64,000 bases of DNA, from positions 415,057 to 479,056 of the forward strand of contig NZ_SUME01000002.1 of the NCBI RefSeq assembly GCF_005048855.1. The letters run 5' to 3'. Made by a program: the position numbers and the translations under genes. This document shows positions 56,613 to 64,000 of this stretch, in pieces (within the stretch, counting starts at the first letter, position 1; each line of letters starts with the position of its first letter). Origin of the DNA: Sphingobacterium olei. Its GTDB lineage: Bacteria > Bacteroidota > Bacteroidia > Sphingobacteriales > Sphingobacteriaceae. The notes under the pieces were generated by a model, which saw only the letters and a program-made list of their open reading frames with translations, searched no databases and was not told where the DNA came from.

Positions 56613-57747
56613 ACAGTTCGTTTATAATTTTTTGGTTATGCTCCCCTAATTTAGGGGATCCCTTGTCCGAATACAGCACTTGCCCATCAATTCGTATCGG
56701 ACAGCGGGTCGTAGCATAGGAAAACCCATCACCCATAGTGACCTGTTGTATCATATCCAGCACCTTAAAACCATCGTGTTGCAATAATCGGTTCCAATCC
56801 AGCACATCAGCGCACCATATATCAGCAGCTTCTAAAATTTCTAACCAATAGCTTGTTTCTTGCGTTGCCAGATGCTGCCCCAATATATCTTTGATGGCAT
56901 CGCGTCGCACAAAAGCCTGCTCGCCATCTGTAAAATCGGTCAAAACTTCACAGCTCAACAGTTTTCCAAGAAAGGGAATCGACCCCATAGCCAAGGCGAG
57001 AAATCCATCTCGGGTCTTGTATATCCCATAAGGTGCTCCGAGATAGGCATGTGCATTACTTACTGCTGTGCGCTGCGGCAATTGACCTCCATCTCTAAAG
57101 TAGGTGGTAACCGCTTCAAACTGAATATCAACAGCCGAATCTAACATGCTCACTTTAATGTGTGCACCCAGATCATGCATGGCTTTTCTATATAAACAAG
57201 ACAGTATGGCACTACTGAGGTTGGCTCCAGCAAACATATCGACAATAGACAAACCCATAGGGACCGGGCCATTGCCTTCATTCCCACTTAGCCAGGTCAT
57301 GCCTGTAATTGATTGCAACAATAAGTCCTGTCCCGGCTTCTTGGCCCAAGGGCCTGTCTCACCATAACCCGATATCTCCCCATAGATTACCTTCGGGTTA
57401 ATTTCGCTTACCGTGGCATAATCAAATCCGAGTCGTTCCATGACGCCCGGTCTAAAGTTGTGCATCACCACGTCCGCCCGTTCAATAAGCTTGATGATAA
57501 TGTCGCGATCCGCTTCATCTTTAATATCCAAGGCAATACTCTCTTTATTGCGATTGATCGCATGGAATACCGTTGATGTTTCATTAAGTACTGTATCGGA
57601 GGTGTACATCTGCCTGCAGATATCTCCCGTATCCGGCTTTTCAATTTTAATCACTCGGGCACCCAAATCCGCTAATCGCAGACTCGCGAGAGGTCCTGAG
57701 AGAAATTGACTAAAGTCTACTACTGTAAAATCGGTTAATGGCAACAT
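56605..57747 (-). CDS. Class III CoA-transferase (CaiB/BaiF family), copy B
   Basis: The 380-residue protein is a typical family III enzyme: 'VVDFSQFLSGPLASLRLADL', 'RVIKIEKPDTGD', 'NRNKESIALDIK', 'NFRPGVMERLGFDY' and the catalytic Asp141 in 'KKPGQDLLLQSITG'. The C-terminal segment ends 'DKGSPKLGEHNQKI'. Family members move CoA between carboxylic acids through an enzyme-bound anhydride. It starts one base after its paralogue ends and overlaps the next solute-binding-protein gene by eight bases. Donor and acceptor are unknown. Confidence 0.9.
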   Translation of the reverse strand: MLPLTDFTVVDFSQFLSGPLASLRLADLGARVIKIEKPDTGDICRQMYTSDTVLNETSTVFHAINRNKESIALDIKDEADRDIIIKLIERADVVMHNFRPGVMERLGFDYATVSEINPKVIYGEISGYGETGPWAKKPGQDLLLQSITGMTWLSGNEGNGPVPMGLSIVDMFAGANLSSAILSCLYRKAMHDLGAHIKVSMLDSAVDIQFEAVTTYFRDGGQLPQRTAVSNAHAYLGAPYGIYKTRDGFLALAMGSIPFLGKLLSCEVLTDFTDGEQAFVRRDAIKDILGQHLATQETSYWLEILEAADIWCADVLDWNRLLQHDGFKVLDMIQQVTMGDGFSYATTRCPIRIDGQVLYSDKGSPKLGEHNQKIINELYG

Positions 57748-57748
57748 A

Positions 57749-58897
57749 TCAGCTTTGCAAATAATCTTTTTTAATTTTTTCGTTATCTTGTCCTACCTGA
57801 GGCGCGGGCTTGTCTGTAAATAGGTAATGTCCATCGATGCAAAATACACTCCTCGTGGTTTGTAACAACGTGTCATCGTGTAGCCTTATGTTTTGTATCA
57901 TACGTGCGTTGGCAAATCCTTCACTGTTCAAAAACTGATGGTAATCATTGACTGCCATGCACCAAATCCCCTCAGATTCGAGCAGAGATACCCATTCCGT
58001 TGCCGTCTTCTGAAGTACAACGTCACCAATTTCCTTCATAATGATATCGCGTGCAGAAAACCATTTATCTTTTTGCTGGTAATAATCTCCGGACAGATTC
58101 AAAATACTTGCCAAAAATTGCAAATTTCCCATAGCTAAGGCAAGATAGCCGTTTGCCGTACGATACAGCCCATAGGGAGCACTTAAATAAGCATGTCCTC
58201 CTCCGCGCACATTACTACGTTGCGGCAGCTTACCTCCGTCATTCATATGTGTCGTTAATACCTCAAATTGCATATCCAATGCAGATTCCAACAAGCTTAC
58301 TTCTACCAATACACTTTTATGTGTACGCGAACGTTTCAACAGTGCCGCCAATATCCCTTGTGTCAAGTGGGTAGCACAATACATATCGATGACAGCCAAA
58401 CCAAATGGCACCGGCCCATCATTTTCGTTCCCCGACAGCCAGGCTAATCCCGACATCGATTGTACCAACAGATCTTGTCCCGGTTTCTTGGCCCACGGCC
58501 CTTCTTTGCCATAGCCTGTTACCGTAGCGTAGATAATCTGGTCATTAATAAGGCATACATTCGCATAATCTAAACCCAACTTTTCCATGATGCCTGGCCT
58601 GAAATTATGTGTAATCACATCTGCTTTCCTAATCAATTGCTTGATGATGGCCAGATCTTGCGGATTTTTTAAATCTGCGGCAAAGGATTCTTTATTTCGG
58701 TTGATTGTGTGAAACACCAAACTGCTATCATCTACAAATATGTTTTTAATAGCAATCTGTCTACCAGACTCTCCTGCGCCGGGGCGCTCGATTTTGATCA
58801 CGCGCGCGCCTAAATCGGCAAGACGTAATCCTGCAGTGGGTCCCGCCATAAACTGCGAGAACTCCAGTACCAACAATCCTTCTAATGGTCTATTCAT
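57749..58897 (-). CDS. Class III CoA-transferase (CaiB/BaiF family), copy A
   Basis: The 382-residue protein is clearly paralogous to copy B: 'VLEFSQFMAGPTAGLRLADL', 'RVIKIERPGAGESGRQIA', 'NFRPGIMEKLGLDYANV' and the catalytic Asp142 in 'KKPGQDLLVQSMSG'. ATG 58897 overlaps the upstream solute-binding-protein stop (TAG at 58890-58892) by eight bases. A TTG nine bases earlier is less likely. Two coupled paralogues suggest a heteromeric enzyme or two related substrates. Both keep the catalytic Asp, so neither is obviously inactive. Confidence 0.9.
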   Translation of the reverse strand: MNRPLEGLLVLEFSQFMAGPTAGLRLADLGARVIKIERPGAGESGRQIAIKNIFVDDSSLVFHTINRNKESFAADLKNPQDLAIIKQLIRKADVITHNFRPGIMEKLGLDYANVCLINDQIIYATVTGYGKEGPWAKKPGQDLLVQSMSGLAWLSGNENDGPVPFGLAVIDMYCATHLTQGILAALLKRSRTHKSVLVEVSLLESALDMQFEVLTTHMNDGGKLPQRSNVRGGGHAYLSAPYGLYRTANGYLALAMGNLQFLASILNLSGDYYQQKDKWFSARDIIMKEIGDVVLQKTATEWVSLLESEGIWCMAVNDYHQFLNSEGFANARMIQNIRLHDDTLLQTTRSVFCIDGHYLFTDKPAPQVGQDNEKIKKDYLQS

Positions 58898-60056
58898 TAC
58901 TTCCAACTAATTGTAACGATTCTTTATACATGGTATTCAGCGTTGCTAATACTGATAGTTCATCACCACCATTTCTTAAATATTCAACCACTACATCCCC
59001 AGCATGATCTTGAAAATGCATATGACCATAATATCTCGGCCTTAGAAAAGCACGTTCCAATGTAGGCAAAGTTTGCCCAAAGAAATCTGCTGTCCGTCTA
59101 TTTACCTCTTCGTCTTTCCAAGCCTTCAAGTGGCCAGGTTGTCCTCCATTTTCGACGTATATTGTAGCCTGTATTTCGGGTGATGCCACGAACTCCGCAT
59201 ATTTAGCCGCAACATCGATATGGTTTGATTTGGACGATATCGCTAATCCCGCTCCACCGAGCGTACTTATCATCGGCCCTTTTTCTCCCAAAGCGACCAG
59301 ATCGTGGAAATGCAAGACTTTGCGTCCATAGCCATCACGCGAATAGTTAGAGTACCCGTACGCGAAAGGACAGTAAGCAATATCGTCATTGTTTACCATA
59401 TCCTCGTATACCATAAAAGGATTTTTGTTATAAAAACGCTCATCAACATGATCAGCCAAGGATTTAAATAGTTTTAATGCCTTAACTCCAACTTCTTCGC
59501 TGATTATGCGCTCGGTAGTCAGGCAGGGGTCTTCTCCCAGTGAGCAGCAAAACATATAAAAACTCATCAGCACATCAATAGGAATCAGCGCAAAAGCCAC
59601 TTTTCCTATTTTTGCCAACGCCAACAGCTCATCAAATGTTTTTGGAACCGCAATCCCTGACTCGGCCAACAAATCTGGCCGACTGGCCGCTACCGGCGTA
59701 GCCGCGTCAATGGGTAACGCCCACTGTAATCCTTCAAAATTATAACTGGTGTACGACTTACCTACACTATTTCCCTTCTGATCTTCCAAAAAAGCTTTGG
59801 AAAGCACCTCATCGAGGGCAACAACCCTCTTCTGCGCCGCAGCATGTCCCGTCCATGGATGATCAATGACCATAAGGTCGTATTCCTCGGATAGCTGTGC
59901 GATTGATTTATCTGCAAACTCCTGTAGGGTACGCTTCCTCCAAATGATTTCTACATTTGGATGCAATTCTTCAAAACGCTGCGCTGTCGCCACCATGGGC
60001 AACAGACCACGTGAATGCCCCCATGTAATCCCCTTCAATTGGATTTTCTTATTCAT
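58890..60056 (-). CDS. Family 1 solute-binding-protein homologue without signal peptide (copy A)
   Basis: The 388-residue protein has the sugar-binding-protein pattern: 'MVATAQRFEELHPNVEIIWR', 'YDLMVIDHPWTGHAAAQKRV', 'AVPKTFDELLALAKIG', 'HIDVAAKYAEFVASPEIQ' and a 'NGGQPGHLKAWKD' loop. It opens at strand one ('MNKKIQLKGITWGHSRG') with no signal peptide, and an in-frame TAG lies only seven codons upstream, so none is missing. It is the first gene after susD and is followed by CoA-transferase copy A with an eight-base overlap. The role is unknown; no ABC transporter is encoded here. Confidence 0.82.
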   Translation of the reverse strand: MNKKIQLKGITWGHSRGLLPMVATAQRFEELHPNVEIIWRKRTLQEFADKSIAQLSEEYDLMVIDHPWTGHAAAQKRVVALDEVLSKAFLEDQKGNSVGKSYTSYNFEGLQWALPIDAATPVAASRPDLLAESGIAVPKTFDELLALAKIGKVAFALIPIDVLMSFYMFCCSLGEDPCLTTERIISEEVGVKALKLFKSLADHVDERFYNKNPFMVYEDMVNNDDIAYCPFAYGYSNYSRDGYGRKVLHFHDLVALGEKGPMISTLGGAGLAISSKSNHIDVAAKYAEFVASPEIQATIYVENGGQPGHLKAWKDEEVNRRTADFFGQTLPTLERAFLRPRYYGHMHFQDHAGDVVVEYLRNGGDELSVLATLNTMYKESLQLVGSNE

Positions 60057-60147
60057 ATGTAAATAATCTATTTTCTAAGTTGTTGTATAACGGCCTGTGT
60101 ATTCAAATATAAATATATTATTTGAATATAAATTATTTAGATCACAA

Positions 60148-60174
60148 AGGCCTTGTTAATCACAAACAAGGCCT
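60148..60174. other. Hairpin between susD and the CoA-transferase block
   Basis: AGGCCTTGTT pairs perfectly with AACAAGGCCT around a seven-base loop. No long T-run follows on the minus strand, so it may attenuate transcription or stabilise the susCD mRNA end instead of ending the operon. Confidence 0.6.
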
Positions 60175-60200
60175 ATACTCTTTATGTGTTCATACTATAT

Positions 60201-62081
60201 TTAATAGGTCGTATTTTGTCCGAACTCAGCAGGATTGGCGATAGCATCCAAGAAAGATTGCGGAATCGGACGTACAACATGCTTAACTGGATCAAAAAAC
60301 TGTATTTCCGGATTTGTTTGACGTAAATATGCTGTCGTCAATTTACCCATACGTTTCAGATCATACCAACGGGTTTGTTCTCCCGCAAGTTCCCGGCCTC
60401 TCTCAGCCAAAATAAGATCAAGAGAAACATCTCCTACACCCACAACCATCTCGTCTTGTCTTCCTTGTACAGCTGCACGCTTACGGATTTCATTGATATA
60501 AGTCTGTGCTTTATTTACGTCGTTGTTTGCAAGAAGTGCTGCTTCCGCAGCAATTAGATACACCTCACCTAGGCGAATAATCGGAACATCACCCATCCAA
60601 TATTGGCGATCGTACACCCATTCTAGGCTAGAAAACTTCTTTAAAGACGGATAGACTTCTCTATGATAGATAGCCATGCTATTGCTTTCGGCAGTTACCC
60701 ATTTACCTTCTGCATCAAACCAATCTGATGGGTCAACGATCCAAAATGGCAGATTTGCTTTTTCGGAAGCAGACATCACCCAGTTCGATGTCAATAGTGA
60801 CAAACCATCCAACCAGCCGTCAGCATCGTTATCCACCATATTTACCAAACCATAGTGATTAATAGCCCGATTACCTTGTACCAAGCTGCTTCCTGTCGCT
60901 GCTGTATTTTTTATCACACGACCTATCAAATTTGGGTTTTTACCATACTGCGTCACCATATTCTGGCTAATCGTTATATCTCCCCAAGTGGCATTGTAAA
61001 ATTCGTAAAAGAATGTTTCATTAAATCTGCTATCAGCCGGATTAGCTACTGGCTCGAATAACTCTGTTAGTAAATACTTCGTAGGCTTAAAGCTACGGCT
61101 ATTGGCCCTTCCCAGCCATGCATCATTTTCTTGTGTACCCCATGGAGCGCCCGTTGTTCTTGCATCCATCAAATAATATTGCCGTGTTCTTCCCCGATTC
61201 CATCCCTCCGGATTACGACCATCAATATGATCGATAGCTTCAAGAAACAAAAACTCAGTATTGTTTTTGTTATTTGTGCCGTCCCATAATTTAGCAAAGC
61301 CTGAGCGTTGCGCATCGGATTGATAGAGCGCTACCCCATATTTTCCGGCATTGTTTATCAGCTCCTCCGCGGCTTCTAAAGCCTGACGGGCATACTCTTC
61401 TTTATCGCCTAATCGGGTACGCTGTAGTAAGGCTTTCGCTAACATAGCATACGCCGCTTTTTTAGACAAACGGCCACGTTCTGCGGCGGTCTTATCGGGC
61501 AAGTTTGCCGCTGCAAATTGCAAATCTGAAATAATCAATTCGTAAAATTCTTCTTCGGAACTCCGCGTTGGACTATTCTGGGGTCCTGATACCGTAGAAG
61601 GAATAGTAGTCAGTGCAACACCTCCAAACTGCTCTACCAGATGCCAATTTGCCCATCCCCTTAAGAAATAAGCTTCGGCGACTTTCGCATTTCTTTCTGC
61701 ATCAGTATACTCTTCTACTAACGGCGCATAGTGAATGGCCGTATTACAATAATTTACTGTCGCATACATACCCTGCCATATCGTTCTCAACGTTCCTAAC
61801 TCCGCATTCATATTACTATTATATAATATAAATCCATTCTCACTATTGGCAACATTGGTCCACAGATCGGTACCCATCTCCATCGCGCCAATTCCATCCA
61901 CTTTTCCATAAAAGTAATACAGTCCGTCGTAGCAATAGTTAATTAAGCTCTCATAGCCATCTTTATATTTATAGGCTGTCTCCACGTCGACTGTAGAAGG
62001 ATTCCATTCCTCTAAAGAGCAAGAAGAAAACCCAAAAACGAACAACACATACAGCGAAAATTTATAACATATATTTTTCAT
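60201..62081 (-). CDS. SusD/RagB-family outer-membrane glycan-binding lipoprotein
   Basis: The 626-residue protein has a lipoprotein signal with lipobox 'FSSC' (Cys21). The SusD helical repeats follow: 'YLIAAEAALLANNDVNKAQTYINEIRKRA', read in parts, plus the terminal 'LDLILAERGRELAGEQTRWYDLKRMG' and 'FLDAIANPAEFGQNTTY' that mark the family. It sits on the cell surface over the SusC channel and captures glycan. A frame opens at 62111, but ATG 62081 starts the signal peptide. It follows susC by 43 bases. Confidence 0.95.
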   Translation of the reverse strand: MKNICYKFSLYVLFVFGFSSCSLEEWNPSTVDVETAYKYKDGYESLINYCYDGLYYFYGKVDGIGAMEMGTDLWTNVANSENGFILYNSNMNAELGTLRTIWQGMYATVNYCNTAIHYAPLVEEYTDAERNAKVAEAYFLRGWANWHLVEQFGGVALTTIPSTVSGPQNSPTRSSEEEFYELIISDLQFAAANLPDKTAAERGRLSKKAAYAMLAKALLQRTRLGDKEEYARQALEAAEELINNAGKYGVALYQSDAQRSGFAKLWDGTNNKNNTEFLFLEAIDHIDGRNPEGWNRGRTRQYYLMDARTTGAPWGTQENDAWLGRANSRSFKPTKYLLTELFEPVANPADSRFNETFFYEFYNATWGDITISQNMVTQYGKNPNLIGRVIKNTAATGSSLVQGNRAINHYGLVNMVDNDADGWLDGLSLLTSNWVMSASEKANLPFWIVDPSDWFDAEGKWVTAESNSMAIYHREVYPSLKKFSSLEWVYDRQYWMGDVPIIRLGEVYLIAAEAALLANNDVNKAQTYINEIRKRAAVQGRQDEMVVGVGDVSLDLILAERGRELAGEQTRWYDLKRMGKLTTAYLRQTNPEIQFFDPVKHVVRPIPQSFLDAIANPAEFGQNTTY

Positions 62082-62124
62082 CGTCTTATTTTTTTCAATT
62101 ATTAATACCACATCAACTCCGTTT

Positions 62125-64000
62125 TTAGAAGGATAGGTTTACACCAAATACCATCTGTCTGTACAGCGGGAATTCATCCGACGCACCGGTTTCAGGATCC
62201 ATCCCTTTCAGTAGATGACTTCTCGTAATGATAATAGGATTGAACATCGTACCGTACACACGGCACCTTCCTAATCCAATTCCTTTTCCGATATTTTCAG
62301 GTAACGTGTATCCCAATGTAATGTTCTTGATTTTAATAAACGAACCATCAACTGTATTCATACCCAAGAGTGGGTTGGAATGATTAACTGTCCTATTAAT
62401 GTATGGCCTCGGGTAATCATTGGTTGGATTTTCTGGCGTCCAATAATTGTATGCCGAAGGCATGTTAATGGCCCTATAGTCAAAATAACCCAATAGATCA
62501 GCATCTATATGTTGCCCCCATCGTGCAATCGTAAAGATGTTTAGATCAAATCCTTTATATAAGAAGGTATTTTGCCAGCCCGCTGTCCAACGAGGATCCC
62601 CCTGTCCTAAAATAGTTCGATCGTTTGGTGAAATAGAATAGGGATTTTGTGCCGTATACTCTACAGGTAGTTCTCCCGAATTATCCACCCACACGCCTTC
62701 ATTGACTCTTGTCAAGTTAGTCTGCGTCTTGACGTCTCCCGGCAGCAAACCGAACGCCGCAGCATCTGCAGCCTCGTCCAACTGCCATATCCCCAATTTC
62801 TTGTAGCCATATAAGGTCTTGCTCGGTTTATCCATAAACAAACCCAAAGAAATCAGATCGTCCATCGACACCCCACTACCCAAATCTATCGATTTCACGC
62901 GTTCTTTGTTATAGGCGAAGGTCACCGTAGAGTTCCATTTGAACGATTCTTTTGCAATATTCTTGGTAATTAACGTCACCTCAATACCACGGTTGTTCAT
63001 ACGTGCAAGATTCGCGGTCATTTGATAAGATTGTTTTGGGGTAAATCCACCACTTGAAAACGGCAAATCCCTCGAATACAACACATCCCTCGTATCGGTA
63101 TCATACAATTCAACTACAGCTTCTACCCTATTATTGAATAATCCCACATCTAGACCTATATTAAAGTTGTATGATTTCTCCCAAGATAGTAAAGGATTAC
63201 CTACCGCACGTGTCAACACGCTGACGGGTAGCACTCCACCTCCAAGATTGATCTGATCTAAGCCTGTACTGGTCACCTCTGTCAATGTGGAATATGGAGC
63301 AATGCCGGAATTTCCAGAAACTCCATACGATGTCCTTAGTTTCAAATTGCTAATTACATCCTTTGTGTTTTCCATAAAGCTTTCATCACTGATTCTCCAT
63401 GCTCCTGCCGCAGCTAAGAATGTATCCCAACGTTGCGCCAACTGCGATACACCATCAGTACGCTGTGTCAAAGTCAACAAATAACGTCCTTTATAGCCGT
63501 AGTTGATACGTGAAGCAAAAGACATACGTTTAGACGTCGAATAGCTCGAGCTAACGGCAGGCACCGTTCCGCCTTGTAGACTGTAGTACAAATACTCGTC
63601 GTACAAAAAGCCTTCGTTGTAGGCAAAAGAGTTTTCGGACTGATTATTTGCCCAAGAAGACACTAACGTTGCAGATAGGTCGTGGTCTTGTCCAAATTTG
63701 GTTTGGTAGTTAAGAATATTCTCCCAGACATATCCGTATCCTAAGTTAGTGGTATAGCTTGCATTTCGAACTTGCGCGGCACTACCGGCCAGCATCATGT
63801 AGGTACGATCACTATTGAATATCCCTGTCCTAGAATTACTTAGCGTCGCCCCTAATATAGAGCGAAATGTCAGCCCATTTGTAATATCTATGTCTATATA
63901 CGGGTTGACCGTAACGACTAAATTCTTTGAATTGTTTTTCAACGTGTTCGGAATATCATCTGCGAGCAAACTTGGCATAGTCAATCCCTCAATCGGATAC
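62125..64000 (-). CDS. SusC/RagA-type TonB-dependent outer-membrane transporter (partial, C-terminal part)
   Basis: The frame is open to the right edge, so the plug domain and N-terminus are missing; about 625 residues are seen. These contain the C-terminal barrel of a SusC protein ('RYLLTLTQRTDGVSQLAQRW', 'NLKLRTSYGVSGNSGIAPYS', 'GDPRWTAGWQNTFLYKGFDL', 'VDGSFIKIKNITLGYTLPEN'). It ends in the typical aromatic 'MVFGVNLSF'. With SusD it imports oligosaccharides, driven by TonB. It is the first gene in view of the minus-strand operon. Confidence 0.95.
   Translation of the reverse strand, partial: YPIEGLTMPSLLADDIPNTLKNNSKNLVVTVNPYIDIDITNGLTFRSILGATLSNSRTGIFNSDRTYMMLAGSAAQVRNASYTTNLGYGYVWENILNYQTKFGQDHDLSATLVSSWANNQSENSFAYNEGFLYDEYLYYSLQGGTVPAVSSSYSTSKRMSFASRINYGYKGRYLLTLTQRTDGVSQLAQRWDTFLAAAGAWRISDESFMENTKDVISNLKLRTSYGVSGNSGIAPYSTLTEVTSTGLDQINLGGGVLPVSVLTRAVGNPLLSWEKSYNFNIGLDVGLFNNRVEAVVELYDTDTRDVLYSRDLPFSSGGFTPKQSYQMTANLARMNNRGIEVTLITKNIAKESFKWNSTVTFAYNKERVKSIDLGSGVSMDDLISLGLFMDKPSKTLYGYKKLGIWQLDEAADAAAFGLLPGDVKTQTNLTRVNEGVWVDNSGELPVEYTAQNPYSISPNDRTILGQGDPRWTAGWQNTFLYKGFDLNIFTIARWGQHIDADLLGYFDYRAINMPSAYNYWTPENPTNDYPRPYINRTVNHSNPLLGMNTVDGSFIKIKNITLGYTLPENIGKGIGLGRCRVYGTMFNPIIITRSHLLKGMDPETGASDEFPLYRQMVFGVNLSF

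Noticed and set aside
55356..60056. An ABC sugar importer
   Set aside because: The binding-protein homologues lack export signals, and no permease or ATPase gene is in the block.

Overview
The window looks like chromosome of a Bacteroidota bacterium, most likely family Sphingobacteriaceae (Sphingobacterium or Pedobacter type). The evidence is a SusC/SusD glycan-utilisation locus, AT-rich intergenic DNA with Bacteroidota-type -7 boxes (TAnnTTTG) instead of Shine-Dalgarno sites, a futalosine-pathway menaquinone gene, and Bacteroidota families such as DUF3078, the DsbD/TlpA thioredoxins and lipoprotein glucosaminidases. I saw no insertion sequence, prophage, CRISPR array, rRNA or plasmid function. 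No stretch longer than about 300 bases lacks a gene.

Layout. 1-5401: the end of a protein made of perfect 39-residue repeats, a DeoR-type regulator, and a small surface-polysaccharide cluster (flippase, methyltransferase, two glycosyltransferases). 5473-15910: housekeeping genes, namely tRNA hydroxylase trhO, trmB, GDP-fucose synthase, an envelope-stress-like YtxH/holin-like trio, comM, a rhomboid protease, a LUD protein, ftsH, rsfS and birA. 16007-22513: a split DsbD system, pfkA, a TlpA-type thioredoxin lipid/envelope protein and a LemA/TPM-domain cluster. 22651-26114: an FAD dehydrogenase, convergent tRNA-Gly and tRNA-Arg genes, and a peroxiredoxin/thioredoxin/small-protein operon. 26373-38721: a PIG-L deacetylase, a Na+/solute symporter with two small membrane proteins (one of only 39 residues), envelope and peptidoglycan-active lipoproteins, folE plus a PTPS gene, mqnB and pdhB.

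38793-64000 is one long minus-strand locus that runs off the right edge. It starts with susC (partial) and susD. Next come seven cytosolic or inner-membrane genes, in transcription order: solute-binding-protein fold, CoA-transferase, CoA-transferase, solute-binding-protein fold, Gfo/Idh/MocA oxidoreductase, MaoC hydratase and a FucP-type permease. Five predicted exported glycosidases follow: GH78, GH2, GH106, GH127 and a DUF5703 protein. The enzymes suggest a plant glycan or glycoconjugate rich in rhamnose, galactose and arabinofuranose. The striking part is the middle block. Two family-1 solute-binding-protein homologues have no signal peptide and no ABC permease, and each is translationally coupled to a class III CoA-transferase. 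I know of no described system with this make-up, and it is the best candidate here for something new.

The intergenic DNA also repays attention. Near-identical promoter segments lie before comM and pfkA, with a related one before a small membrane-protein operon. Several promoters predict leaderless mRNAs. Three convergent gene pairs share a TTAA in which both stop codons overlap.
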